In this document: piece after piece, positions 7,015-14,370 of the stretch | Layout of the letters: every line of letters starts with the position of its first letter | How positions within the stretch are numbered: the stretch's first letter is position 1 | Assembly (NCBI GenBank): GCA_031383555.1 | Contig: JANMZR010000286.1 | Span: 1 to 14,609 of the forward strand | DNA length: 14,609 nt | Direction of reading: 5' to 3' | Source of the DNA: JANMZR01 sp031383555 | Lineage (GTDB): Bacteria; Bacteroidota; Bacteroidia; Cytophagales; Spirosomataceae | Program-made: the position numbers and the translations under genes | The notes under the pieces: generated by a model | Seen by the model: the letters and a program-made list of their open reading frames with translations, nothing else | The model's database searches: none | What the model was told of the DNA's origin: nothing

Positions 7015-7929
7015 CTATAAATACAATTTTTCAAAATTAGCCGAATAATGTGGAATTGCAATCTCTGGTTCTTCAATTTCAGGGTGCCACATTTTTTCCA
7101 ATTCAAAGCTGTAATATCCTTTATAACCACCATTTTGCAATAAACTTATTGCCTCTTTTAATGGTGAAATACCAACACCTAAAAGTACATATTTATGGTT
7201 CTCATTTTCAATTAAACCATCTTTAATATGTGTATGAAAAATGTATTTTTTCAAAGTTTGAAATACCTCTGATGGAGGCTCTTTAGTGACCGACCACATA
7301 TTCCAAATATCCCAAATAAGGCCAACATTATGACTTTCGGTACTTTGCATAATTTTCAAAAGCATATCTTTATAAATTACTTTGCCATGGCTTTCCATTA
7401 ATATTTTCACTTTTGAGCCTTTTGCAAAATCACCTAATTCAATTAAGCTGCTAATAATACTATCTATTGTTTTGCTTTCATTTTGCTCTTTTGGCAAATC
7501 ATTAGGAAAAACTCTCACAAAAGGACAATTTATTTTCTCAGCAAGCTCAATAAACCTTTTGGCGTGATCAATATTTTCTTGCTTCTTTTTTTGATCCAAA
7601 AAGTGCAAATTAGCCGATGAACCGAGGTCAATAATTTGAAGATTTTTGTCTTTTATTTTCTGATTTGAAATATTTACAGCTTCTTTATTGGCAAATTCAG
7701 GGCAAAGGGGTAAATCAAGTTGGCGTTGCAAGCCTCTAATTTCTATACCTTTATAACCATTTTTAGAGGCTATCTCTATAATTTTATCAAAGCTCCAATC
7801 GGGGCAACCTAATGTTGAAAAAGAAAGTTTGGGTCTTCGTTTTTTTAATTTAAAAGTTGAAATGGATCCTGTTACGGCAATCATTCCCAAGCTGTTTTTG
7901 ATAAAATCTCTTCTCGAATTAATTTGCAT
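7015..7929 (-). CDS. Tat-exported sugar phosphate isomerase/epimerase-like TIM-barrel enzyme
   Basis: The protein has 304 residues. The N-terminus carries a twin-arginine signal (SRRDFIKNSLGMIAVTGS, residues 5-22), so the folded and probably metal-loaded protein is exported. The rest is the xylose-isomerase-like barrel: LSFSTLGCPDWSFDKII, GYKGIEIRG (59-66), VRVFPND, ILMESHGK with E179 and H181, GLIWDIWN with D207, FHTHIKDG with H232 and H234, and YYSFELEK with E276. E179, D207, H234 and E276 are the likely metal ligands. Exported members of this superfamily are found with ThuA, Gfo/Idh/MocA and DUF1080 proteins. Some act on oxidised (3-keto) sugars as lyases or epimerases rather than on sugar phosphates, and a periplasmic location fits that better. 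It is divergent from the ThuA gene across 148 bases and probably co-transcribed with a small 89-residue protein gene. Substrate is unknown. Confidence 0.88.
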   Translation of the reverse strand: MQINSRRDFIKNSLGMIAVTGSISTFKLKKRRPKLSFSTLGCPDWSFDKIIEIASKNGYKGIEIRGLQRQLDLPLCPEFANKEAVNISNQKIKDKNLQIIDLGSSANLHFLDQKKKQENIDHAKRFIELAEKINCPFVRVFPNDLPKEQNESKTIDSIISSLIELGDFAKGSKVKILMESHGKVIYKDMLLKIMQSTESHNVGLIWDIWNMWSVTKEPPSEVFQTLKKYIFHTHIKDGLIENENHKYVLLGVGISPLKEAISLLQNGGYKGYYSFELEKMWHPEIEEPEIAIPHYSANFEKLYL

Positions 7930-8077
7930 TTTTCAAATAATTTAAAACTAAAATTAGCCAAAATAATGTTAAAAACAATTTTATAAAAGAAATTCCCTTC
8001 AAATAAGAAACTAGTTACATGCTAGGATAATTTTATCAAAAATTTATTCTAATTTAACATTTCAAATAAATAAATTT

Positions 8078-8938
8078 ATGTGTAAATTAAAGACTTTCCT
8101 ATTGCTGGCTATTTTTTCAATAGCCACCTCCGTAATTTCAAAGCCCAAACCAAAACCTCTAGTTGTTTTTGTATGTGGCGACCATGAGTATTCAGGTGAA
8201 TTTACTTTACCATTGATAGCCAAAGAGTTAGAGGCAAATTATGGTTTTCGTACTAAAGTCTTAAAGTCGTATCCAGATCAAAATTCAGAGAAAAATATAC
8301 CCGGTTTAGATGCCCTAAAGGACGCAGATTTGGTAGTTTTCTTCTTACGATGGAGGCTTTTACCACCCGACCAGCTTGCAATGATAGACGAATATTTGAA
8401 AACAGGTAAGCCAGTAATGGGATTTAGAACAAGTACACATGCATTTAATTTTCCGAAAGGCCATGAATCAGAGCGTTGGAATGCATTTGGAGAGTTTGCA
8501 CTAAACGCCCCTCCAGGTTGGGGCAAGTCGGGTCATACACATTATGGGCACATGAGCACAACTGATGTTTATGGTATTGAAGCTAGTGCTAACCACCCTA
8601 TTATGACTGGCATTGATCCAAATTTTCATTTGGCATCTTGGCTTTACCGAGTATTGCCAAGTTATCCGACAAAAGGTTCTGAATGGCTTTTAATGGGTAA
8701 ATCTGTGAATCCCGACAAAGCAGCCATTGACAATCCTATAGCTTGGGTTGGAAAAAATTCATTTGGAGCAAAGGTTTTTACAACCACAATTGGACACCCT
8801 GAAGACTTTGCCGTTGAAAGCTTTCAGCACTTGATTATCAATGCGATACACTTCCAAGTTGATAAGAAAGTGCCTAAAAAATGGAAAGGTAAAATCGACA
8901 TTAACGTACCTTATCGAGGGATGGTGAGTTCAAAATAG
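8078..8938 (+). CDS. Exported ThuA-domain protein
   Basis: The protein has 286 residues. A signal peptide covers about residues 1-21 (KTFLLLAIFSIATSVIS). The ThuA domain, with the class I glutamine-amidotransferase-like flavodoxin fold, spans about residues 28-262: LVVFVCGDHEYSGEFTLP, then DADLVVFFLRWRLLP, KPVMGFRTSTHAFNFP, HTHYGHMST (153-161), and AKVFTTTIGHPEDF (231-244). The HEYSGE, TSTHAFN and TTTIGHP blocks match the sub-family that accompanies PVC-type cytochrome proteins. ThuA was first linked to trehalose catabolism through 3-keto intermediates, but the chemistry of this exported branch is not settled. No nucleophilic Cys sits where a glutaminase would need it. The next gene, 104 bases on, encodes the large cytochrome protein. 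A sugar-processing role in the periplasm is inferred. Confidence 0.88.
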   Translation: MCKLKTFLLLAIFSIATSVISKPKPKPLVVFVCGDHEYSGEFTLPLIAKELEANYGFRTKVLKSYPDQNSEKNIPGLDALKDADLVVFFLRWRLLPPDQLAMIDEYLKTGKPVMGFRTSTHAFNFPKGHESERWNAFGEFALNAPPGWGKSGHTHYGHMSTTDVYGIEASANHPIMTGIDPNFHLASWLYRVLPSYPTKGSEWLLMGKSVNPDKAAIDNPIAWVGKNSFGAKVFTTTIGHPEDFAVESFQHLIINAIHFQVDKKVPKKWKGKIDINVPYRGMVSSK

Positions 8939-8966
8939 TGGAGAGTTAACAATTTAGGTTGATAAG

Positions 8967-8991
8967 TTTTAAGGATAAATTTCCCTTAAAA
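8967..8991 (+). promoter_or_regulatory. Intergenic hairpin between the ThuA and cytochrome genes
   Basis: Perfect 8-base arms TTTTAAGG (8967-8974) and CCTTAAAA (8984-8991) flank a 9-base loop, extendable in RNA by a G-U and an A-U pair. No T-run follows directly, so it is not a standard terminator. It could stabilise the upstream mRNA, mark a processing site, or bind a regulator. It lies 51 bases before the cytochrome gene start. Confidence 0.45.
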
Positions 8992-9002
8992 TTGCTTTTA
9001 GA

Positions 9003-9037
9003 TTTTACATTAAGAGTTTTACATTTTACATTAAAAA
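9003..9037 (+). repeat. Tandem TTTTACAttaa direct repeat just before the cytochrome gene
   Basis: Three tandem units begin with TTTTACA: TTTTACATTAAGAG (9003-9016), TTTTACA (9017-9023) and TTTTACATTAAAAA (9024-9037). The array ends 5 bases before the ATG at 9043. It would lie in the untranslated leader or overlap the promoter, so slippage here could alter expression. It may equally be a neutral tandem duplication. Confidence 0.55.
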
Positions 9038-9042
9038 AATTC

Positions 9043-12000
9043 ATGAAACTACTATTTTTTGTCTTAACTATTTTAACTTTTACCTCAACCTCCTTCCAGC
9101 CTATTCCGCCTCAATTATTAAAAATTGAAATGGGAACTCATATTTCAATGGTGGGTGGTAACCTAGGTTCAAGAATGATAAATTTCGATTATTTTGAAAC
9201 GGAATTACATTTGCGGTTCCCTGATAATCAGCTTATTGTACGTAATATGTGTGACGGGGGGGATACACCTGGTTTTAGGCCGCATTCAGCAAGAAAAACC
9301 TCTTGGACTTTCCCTGGAGCCGAAAAGTTTCAAACCGAATATGCCAATCCGTCCGATAATCAAGGGCATTTTCCCTACCCAGATGAGTGGTTAACAAATT
9401 TGAAAACAGATATTGTAATTGGTTTTTTTGGCTATTCCGAATCATTTAAAGGGCTGGCTGGTTTACCAAATTTTAAAGGCGAATTACAGGCTTTTATCAA
9501 CCACACAAAAAGTCAAAAATATAACGGTAAAAAAGCACCACAATTAGCAATTGTTTCATCTATTGCTTTTGAAGATTTATCAAAAAAATACGATTTGCCT
9601 AATGGAGTAAATGAAAATAAAAACCTCCAATTATACGCATTGGCAATGAGGGAAATATGTGCAAAAAATAAAGTCCCATTTGTGGATGCTTATGCTACCT
9701 CAAAAAAATGGTATGCTGATACTGAAGAATATTTGACTATCGATGGCCAACAATTAACTGATTTGGGCTATAAAAAATTCTCTCAATTACTTATTAATGA
9801 GTTAATTGGAAAAAACTTAACCACAACTGGAATAGATATTGATTTTGTAAAAAAGGCAGTTGACGAAAAAAATTGGTTTTGGCATAATGACTATAAAATA
9901 CCCAATGGTGTACACGTATATGGACGTAGGTACGACCCTTTTGGCCAAGATAATTATCCTGCCGAAATAGAGAAAATACGTCAAATGACCGCAATTCGTG
10001 ATACAGCAATTTGGATGGCGGTGCATGGTCAAGAAATGGACTTGGCTGCTTCTGATGCCAAAACTAGAAAGTTGCCACCAGTGAAAACCAACTATGACCC
10101 TGGTAAAAACGGTAGCCTAAAATACCTGTCTGGGGAAGAGGCAATTGCAAAAATAAAAATCGATCCTGATTATAAAATTGAACTTTTTGCATCAGAGGCA
10201 GAATTTCCTAATTTAATAAAACCTGTGCAAATGGCTTTTGATACTAAAGGTCGTCTTTGGGTAGCTTGTATGCCAACTTACCCGCATTGGAAGCCTGGCG
10301 ACCCACGACCCAACGATAAATTAGTGATTTTAGAAGATACCAATAATGACGGAAAGGCAGATATAGAGAAAGTATTTGCCGACCATTTGCAACTTCCTTT
10401 GGGTTTTGAGTTTGCTCCCGAAGGTGTATATGTTTCGCAAGGTACCAATTTGATGTTATTGACCGACACGAATGGCGATGATAAAGCGGATAAAAGAGAA
10501 ATTATTTTAAGCGGATATGACGACCATGATACCCATCATAATAGCCATTCCTACACAATGGATCCGTCTGGTGCTTTTTATTCTGGCGAAGGCGTATTTC
10601 TACATACAAATATTGAAACACCCTATGGCACTGTTAGAGCTACAAATGGAGGCTATTACCGTTATAGTCCTCAATTAAAAAAGCTAGAACGAACTGCACA
10701 AATACCTATTCCAAATCCATGGGGTGTACTTTTTGACGATTGGGGGCAGCCATTTTTCGCAGAAACATCAAGCCCCGATGTTCGTTGGCTCATGCCAAGC
10801 ACAACTTTTCCTCGATATGGCGAAAACAACCAAAAGTCGGACCAATTGATTCAGAAAGAACATATGGTGAGGCCAACCTCTGGGATAGAATTGATTTCGA
10901 GTCGGCACTTTCCAGATGATGTACAGGGAGATATGTTGATAAATAATACGATTGGTTTTTTAGGCACCAAACAACATACTTTGAAAGACGATGGGACAGG
11001 CTATAAAAGCCACCATGTAAAAGATTTGATAGTGAGTGACGACCGAAATTTCCGACCAGTAGATTTGGAATTTGCACCTGATGGCTCTCTGTTTATTATT
11101 GACTGGCATAACATACTTATTGGCCATATGCAACACAACGCACGTGATCCTTTGCGTGACCATGAGCATGGTCGAGTGTATCGCATTACCCATAAAACCA
11201 GGCCATTAGTTACCCCTGCAAAAATAGATGGGGCATCTATTGACCAACTTTTAGACAATCTAAAACTTCCAGAATACCGAAGCAGATACCGAACAAAAAG
11301 CGAACTTAGAGCTAGGCCAGCCAAAGAAGTATTACCAAAATTGACCAATTGGGTAAATAATTTAGATAAGAATGATCCTAATTATGAGCACAATATGTTG
11401 GAAGGTTTATGGGTTTCTTGGGGGTTAAATAAAGTGGATCAACCACTTTTAAGAAAACTATTAAAAGCCAATGATTATCGAGTTAGAGCTGCTGCAGTAA
11501 TGGTATTAAGGTACACGGGGCATCAAGTTATTGATCAGCCCCAGCTTTTAATGCAAGCTGTGAAAGATGAAAATAGCAGAGTGAGATTAACTGCAATTGT
11601 AGCGAGTTCATGGTTGGAAAAGTCAAAAGGTTTACCAATTTTGGCCGAAGCTAAAAAGAAACCTTTGGATAGTTGGATGGCTGGAACGCATGAAAAAGCA
11701 ACCGCACATTTATCAGGAATAAACGTGAGAAAGTTAAAAGAAGAAGCCATAGTTTCCAGATTGAAGGGGCCAGACTTGGAATTGTATAAATTAGGTAAAA
11801 CCATCTATGCAAAAGATGGCTATTGCCAAACTTGCCACCAACCTGATGGAAATGGGCTAACTGCATCACAGTTTCCACCTCTTAACGGTGGCACAAAGTG
11901 GGTACTAGGAAATGAGGAACGTTTAATAAAATTAGTATTAAAAGGAGTTATGGGGCCAATGGAGGTAAATGGGCGTACCTACCCCGGTCAAGTGCCAATG

Positions 12001-12201
12001 ACGCCTTTTGGAGGCTTACTCAATGATAAAGAAACCGCAGCAGTACTCACTTATGTGCGCAACTCCTTTGGGAATAACGCTAGTCCAATAAAGCCAGAAA
12101 AAGTAAAAGAAGTGAGAGCAAAAATTAAAGAAAAAAAGGACTTTTATTCACCTGAAAAATTATTAGAGGAGCATCCTTGGGAAAAGTTTTTGGTGAATTA
12201 A
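9043..12201 (+). CDS. Exported SGNH / beta-propeller / HEAT / cytochrome c fusion (PVC-type CxxCH protein)
   Basis: The protein has 1052 residues from ATG 9043, which gives a signal peptide (MKLLFFVLTILTFTSTSFQ); an in-frame TTG at 8959 would put 28 non-signal residues in front. Domain order is: SGNH hydrolase-like, about 27-255 (MVGGNLGSRM; IGFFGYSESFKGLAGLP); a conserved linker with EKNWFWHNDYKIPNGVHVYG; a beta-propeller of the membrane-bound-dehydrogenase type, about 365-718 (PVQMAFDTKGRLWVACMP; VILEDTNNDGKAD; FAPDGSLFIIDWHN); HEAT-like helices, about 755-865; and cytochrome c, about 910-1012, with the haem motif CQTCH (C928, C931, H932) and probable distal ligand Met986 (QVPMTPFGG). The architecture is that of Planctomycetes/Verrucomicrobia-type proteins also common in Bacteroidota, thought to oxidise sugars or similar compounds. 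Block V of the SGNH domain reads LTIDGQQL where the family usually has His, so that domain may be non-catalytic. The C-terminus (about 1013-1052) is charged. Confidence 0.9.
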   Translation: MKLLFFVLTILTFTSTSFQPIPPQLLKIEMGTHISMVGGNLGSRMINFDYFETELHLRFPDNQLIVRNMCDGGDTPGFRPHSARKTSWTFPGAEKFQTEYANPSDNQGHFPYPDEWLTNLKTDIVIGFFGYSESFKGLAGLPNFKGELQAFINHTKSQKYNGKKAPQLAIVSSIAFEDLSKKYDLPNGVNENKNLQLYALAMREICAKNKVPFVDAYATSKKWYADTEEYLTIDGQQLTDLGYKKFSQLLINELIGKNLTTTGIDIDFVKKAVDEKNWFWHNDYKIPNGVHVYGRRYDPFGQDNYPAEIEKIRQMTAIRDTAIWMAVHGQEMDLAASDAKTRKLPPVKTNYDPGKNGSLKYLSGEEAIAKIKIDPDYKIELFASEAEFPNLIKPVQMAFDTKGRLWVACMPTYPHWKPGDPRPNDKLVILEDTNNDGKADIEKVFADHLQLPLGFEFAPEGVYVSQGTNLMLLTDTNGDDKADKREIILSGYDDHDTHHNSHSYTMDPSGAFYSGEGVFLHTNIETPYGTVRATNGGYYRYSPQLKKLERTAQIPIPNPWGVLFDDWGQPFFAETSSPDVRWLMPSTTFPRYGENNQKSDQLIQKEHMVRPTSGIELISSRHFPDDVQGDMLINNTIGFLGTKQHTLKDDGTGYKSHHVKDLIVSDDRNFRPVDLEFAPDGSLFIIDWHNILIGHMQHNARDPLRDHEHGRVYRITHKTRPLVTPAKIDGASIDQLLDNLKLPEYRSRYRTKSELRARPAKEVLPKLTNWVNNLDKNDPNYEHNMLEGLWVSWGLNKVDQPLLRKLLKANDYRVRAAAVMVLRYTGHQVIDQPQLLMQAVKDENSRVRLTAIVASSWLEKSKGLPILAEAKKKPLDSWMAGTHEKATAHLSGINVRKLKEEAIVSRLKGPDLELYKLGKTIYAKDGYCQTCHQPDGNGLTASQFPPLNGGTKWVLGNEERLIKLVLKGVMGPMEVNGRTYPGQVPMTPFGGLLNDKETAAVLTYVRNSFGNNASPIKPEKVKEVRAKIKEKKDFYSPEKLLEEHPWEKFLVN

Positions 12202-12235
12202 ATACCTTTTGAGAAATATGAAATGTTGAAAAAAT

Positions 12236-12260
12236 AGCAACCTTTGTCGGTTGCTTTTTT
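12236..12260 (+). terminator. Rho-independent terminator after the cytochrome gene
   Basis: The stem AGCAACC (12236-12242) / GGTTGCT (12249-12255) has a 6-base loop and is followed by T's to 12260, starting 34 bases after the stop codon at 12201. It ends the ThuA-cytochrome transcription unit and separates it from the surface-protein genes. Confidence 0.9.
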
Positions 12261-12508
12261 GTTTGATATATAGATAAATTTTATTGGCTATTTCGGCTAA
12301 ACACATTTTCTAACTCAGCAATGAAATTATTGATTTAGCCTTTTGATAATTAAGCTAAAAAGTAACCTTTTGGACTATTGATTTATAGTTTATATTTCTT
12401 TTACTTTGAAAATTATTTAGCGATAATAAAACCGCAGATGAAAAAGCCCAAAACCGAAGGTTTGAGTTTATTAAAATTGATTATTTAAAAAGTGAAAACG
12501 AAAACAAA
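12261..12508 (+). promoter_or_regulatory. Leader region of the surface-protein genes with a candidate promoter and a tiny upstream frame
   Basis: Together with the terminator this makes a 307-base gene-free gap. A weak Bacteroidota-type promoter candidate is TTG (12378-12380), 21 bases, TACTTTG (12402-12408); it is one base short of TAnnTTTG. It would leave a leader of about 95 bases. The leader contains a 16-codon frame at 12438-12488 (MKKPKTEGLSLLKLII), ending 20 bases before the gene start. Its second third can also fold as AAACC-GAA-GGTTT. Neither translation nor function is shown. Confidence 0.3.
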
Positions 12509-13387
12509 ATGAAAAAACTACTCTTAGTCTCTCTCATGGCATTAGCCATACAAACCCAAGCCCAAAATGTGGGTATTGGCAACCCAACACCAACCGAAAA
12601 GTTGGATGTAACAGGTAACATTAATGTAACAGGTACCATCAAAGCCAATGGGTTGGATGGTACAGCTGGGCAGGTATTAATGAAAAATGGTACAGGTATA
12701 TTGGCCTGGGGCGATATGTGTGATTATAAAAATTTTAAAGTATTTGAATATACTAATTTTAATGAAATTCAAACCTTTATCGTGCCTGCCAATATAACCA
12801 AGTTGAAAATACAAGCTTGGGGCGGTGGAGGTAAAGGTAATGGTATTAGTGGATCTATAAGCATGGGAGGTGGTGGAGGAGGTGGAGGCTATATTGAAGG
12901 TGTTGGTGTGGTGAATCCTGGTTCAACCATAAATGTGGTAGTTGGAGTTGCTGCTTCTACCTCAATTACGAATAGTTCAGTATCTTATGCTTCAAATCCT
13001 ATTTGGTCTTTTTTTGCTTATGGGGGAGCCAATAGTGTGTATGATGCAGGTTTAACGAGGATAGATCTTGGAGCTGGTGGTACATGGGGAGCTTCAAATT
13101 CAAGTACCTATATTGGTATTCAAGGTGAATCAGGTAAGCCTACAATATTAAGGTTCGATCAAGTTTCAGCTACTGAATTTGGAAAATCAGTTATTGACGG
13201 AAATGGCGGAAACGCTGGAAATACTACCGCTACAGGAGGCCTAGGAGGCTATTTATTTGTAAATAATACAACTTTTGCTATACTTTCTCAAGCAGCAGGT
13301 ACTAACGGAAAAGTGCCAGGTGGTGGTGCACCATCGCAATCAGTTAGCAATTCTGGTGGTAAAGGCAGGGTTATTATCTTTTGGTAA
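12509..13387 (+). CDS. Secreted surface protein with glycine-rich, phage-adhesin-like domain
   Basis: The protein has 292 residues. A signal peptide (MKKLLLVSLMALAIQTQA) is cut near residue 18-19. The head NVGIGNPTPTEKLDVTGNIN (20-39) and TGTIKANGLDGTAGQVLMKN resemble the shaft openings of Bacteroidota proteins related to tail fibres. From about residue 79 comes a glycine-rich sandwich domain: FEYTNFNEIQTFIVPANITK, IQAWGGGGKG, a run of eight glycines (120-127), and a last strand GGKGRVIIFW (283-292). The pattern 'protein strand - WGGGG - ... - G.G.V.I.W' is that of the glycine-rich domain of phage tail adhesins and of bacterial surface proteins. No type IX sorting domain is visible at the C-terminus. 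The leader is nearly identical to that of the next gene. It is probably secreted or surface-attached; ligand unknown. An association with prophage is not supported, as no other phage gene is present. Confidence 0.8.
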   Translation: MKKLLLVSLMALAIQTQAQNVGIGNPTPTEKLDVTGNINVTGTIKANGLDGTAGQVLMKNGTGILAWGDMCDYKNFKVFEYTNFNEIQTFIVPANITKLKIQAWGGGGKGNGISGSISMGGGGGGGGYIEGVGVVNPGSTINVVVGVAASTSITNSSVSYASNPIWSFFAYGGANSVYDAGLTRIDLGAGGTWGASNSSTYIGIQGESGKPTILRFDQVSATEFGKSVIDGNGGNAGNTTATGGLGGYLFVNNTTFAILSQAAGTNGKVPGGGAPSQSVSNSGGKGRVIIFW

Positions 13388-13456
13388 ATCAATACTTATT
13401 AGAAAAGCCTAAATATCTTAATTTTTGATAAATATTTTTTTATTTTTTAATGTAAA

Positions 13457-13486
13457 TTGCATTTCAAATATTATTTTAAATATTTG
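13457..13486 (+). promoter_or_regulatory. Candidate Bacteroidota promoter before the second surface-protein gene
   Basis: TTG (13457-13459), then 19 bases, then AATATTTG (13479-13486), one base off TAnnTTTG, with the 19-base spacing typical of Bacteroidota housekeeping promoters. It ends 25 bases before the ATG at 13512. The spacing is the main support; the base composition makes chance matches likely. Confidence 0.3.
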
Positions 13487-13511
13487 ATTGTCAACGCTTT
13501 TAAACAAAAAC

Positions 13512-14360
13512 ATGAAAAAACTACTTATCATCTCTCTCATGGCCATAGCCATACAAGCCAAAGCCCAAAATGTGGGTATTGGTACTTCTACTCCTGCATT
13601 TGCATACAAATTGCATGTACATGGAGGTGAAGGCTCCAGTGATGCCAGTTTTGGCCTTACCAATGGTACAACTACTGATGCCAATAACAGAGGTGCAAGA
13701 TTTCGCATGAATAGTAGCGACCTTTTAATATCCAATAATGAAGCAACAGGTAAATTGAGTTTAGCAACAGCATTTAACCAAAGGCTTACTATTATGAGCA
13801 ACGGCAAAGTAGGTATTGGTATACTTTCACCAAGTTCAGCAGCTCTTTTGGAAGTAGACGGTCAAGTAAAAATTAACGGAGGAAGCCCAGGAGCAGGTAA
13901 AATTTTAGTAACTGATTTAAATGGACTAGCAACTTGGCAAAACAGCACCAAATATACCTCAATTGTACCACCCGGCTGTCAATTTTTGGCAAATGCTACA
14001 GATGTCTTCGCCAAAATTGTTGATTTAGGAACATTTACTAAAGATGACCTAGATACAAAAATAGAATTGATGTTCCAAACACACCTTAAATACTTAGCTG
14101 TTTCTGGTGCTTTTGGTGTTCAATATGAATTGCGTATAGATAATTTAGCGACTACAAATGGAAATGCTAGAGCTAGTGCGCAAATTGTTGGTCAGCCTAT
14201 AAATACAAGTATATTTGGTCTTTTTACAGGTCTATCAACAGGTATTCATACTGTAAGTATATGGACAAAAGCCTCATCAATAGGTGGCACTGCTACTAAT
14301 GTTTTTTATGATTCAGGCTGCTGGGATTCAACTAATTTAACCGTAAAAGAAACTTTTTAA
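13512..14360 (+). CDS. Secreted surface protein with NVGIG head and jelly-roll-like C-terminal domain
   Basis: The protein has 282 residues from ATG 13512; an in-frame TTG at 13488 is rejected because it precedes the signal peptide. The signal (MKKLLIISLMAIAIQAKA) is near-identical to that of the upstream gene. The head contains NVGIGTSTPAFAYKLHVHGG (20-39), then a beta-rich region, then a second copy of the same head motif (KVGIGILSPSSAALLEVDGQ, 99-118) and a GAGKILVTDLNGLATWQN element (127-144). Residues about 150-282 form a beta-rich domain: DVFAKIVDLGTFTKDDLDTK, VQYELRIDN, GIHTVSIWTKA, and the end LTVKETF. It looks like a jelly-roll sandwich of the kind seen at tips of fibre proteins. C156 and C270 could form a disulfide tying its ends together. 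No chaperone-of-endosialidase domain is seen. The third gene starts 10 bases after the stop, so the two are probably co-transcribed. Binding target unknown. Confidence 0.78.
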   Translation: MKKLLIISLMAIAIQAKAQNVGIGTSTPAFAYKLHVHGGEGSSDASFGLTNGTTTDANNRGARFRMNSSDLLISNNEATGKLSLATAFNQRLTIMSNGKVGIGILSPSSAALLEVDGQVKINGGSPGAGKILVTDLNGLATWQNSTKYTSIVPPGCQFLANATDVFAKIVDLGTFTKDDLDTKIELMFQTHLKYLAVSGAFGVQYELRIDNLATTNGNARASAQIVGQPINTSIFGLFTGLSTGIHTVSIWTKASSIGGTATNVFYDSGCWDSTNLTVKETF

Positions 14361-14370
14361 TTTTTTTAAA

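Noticed and set aside
8078..8938. Reading the ThuA protein as an active glutamine amidotransferase.
   Set aside because: The fold is similar but no Cys-His-Glu triad is visible and the protein has an export signal, which fits ThuA rather than an amidotransferase.
9003..9037. A short CRISPR-like array.
   Set aside because: The units are adjacent without spacers and only 7-14 bases long; this is a simple tandem repeat.
8959..9042. An N-terminal extension of the cytochrome protein starting at TTG 8959.
   Set aside because: It would place 28 residues made from a hairpin and tandem repeat before a good signal peptide that begins at ATG 9043.
9794..11878. Several antisense open frames of 60-115 codons under the cytochrome gene.
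   Set aside because: They lie opposite a gene with clear domain motifs throughout, lack plausible leaders and show no domain; they are by-products of its codon use.
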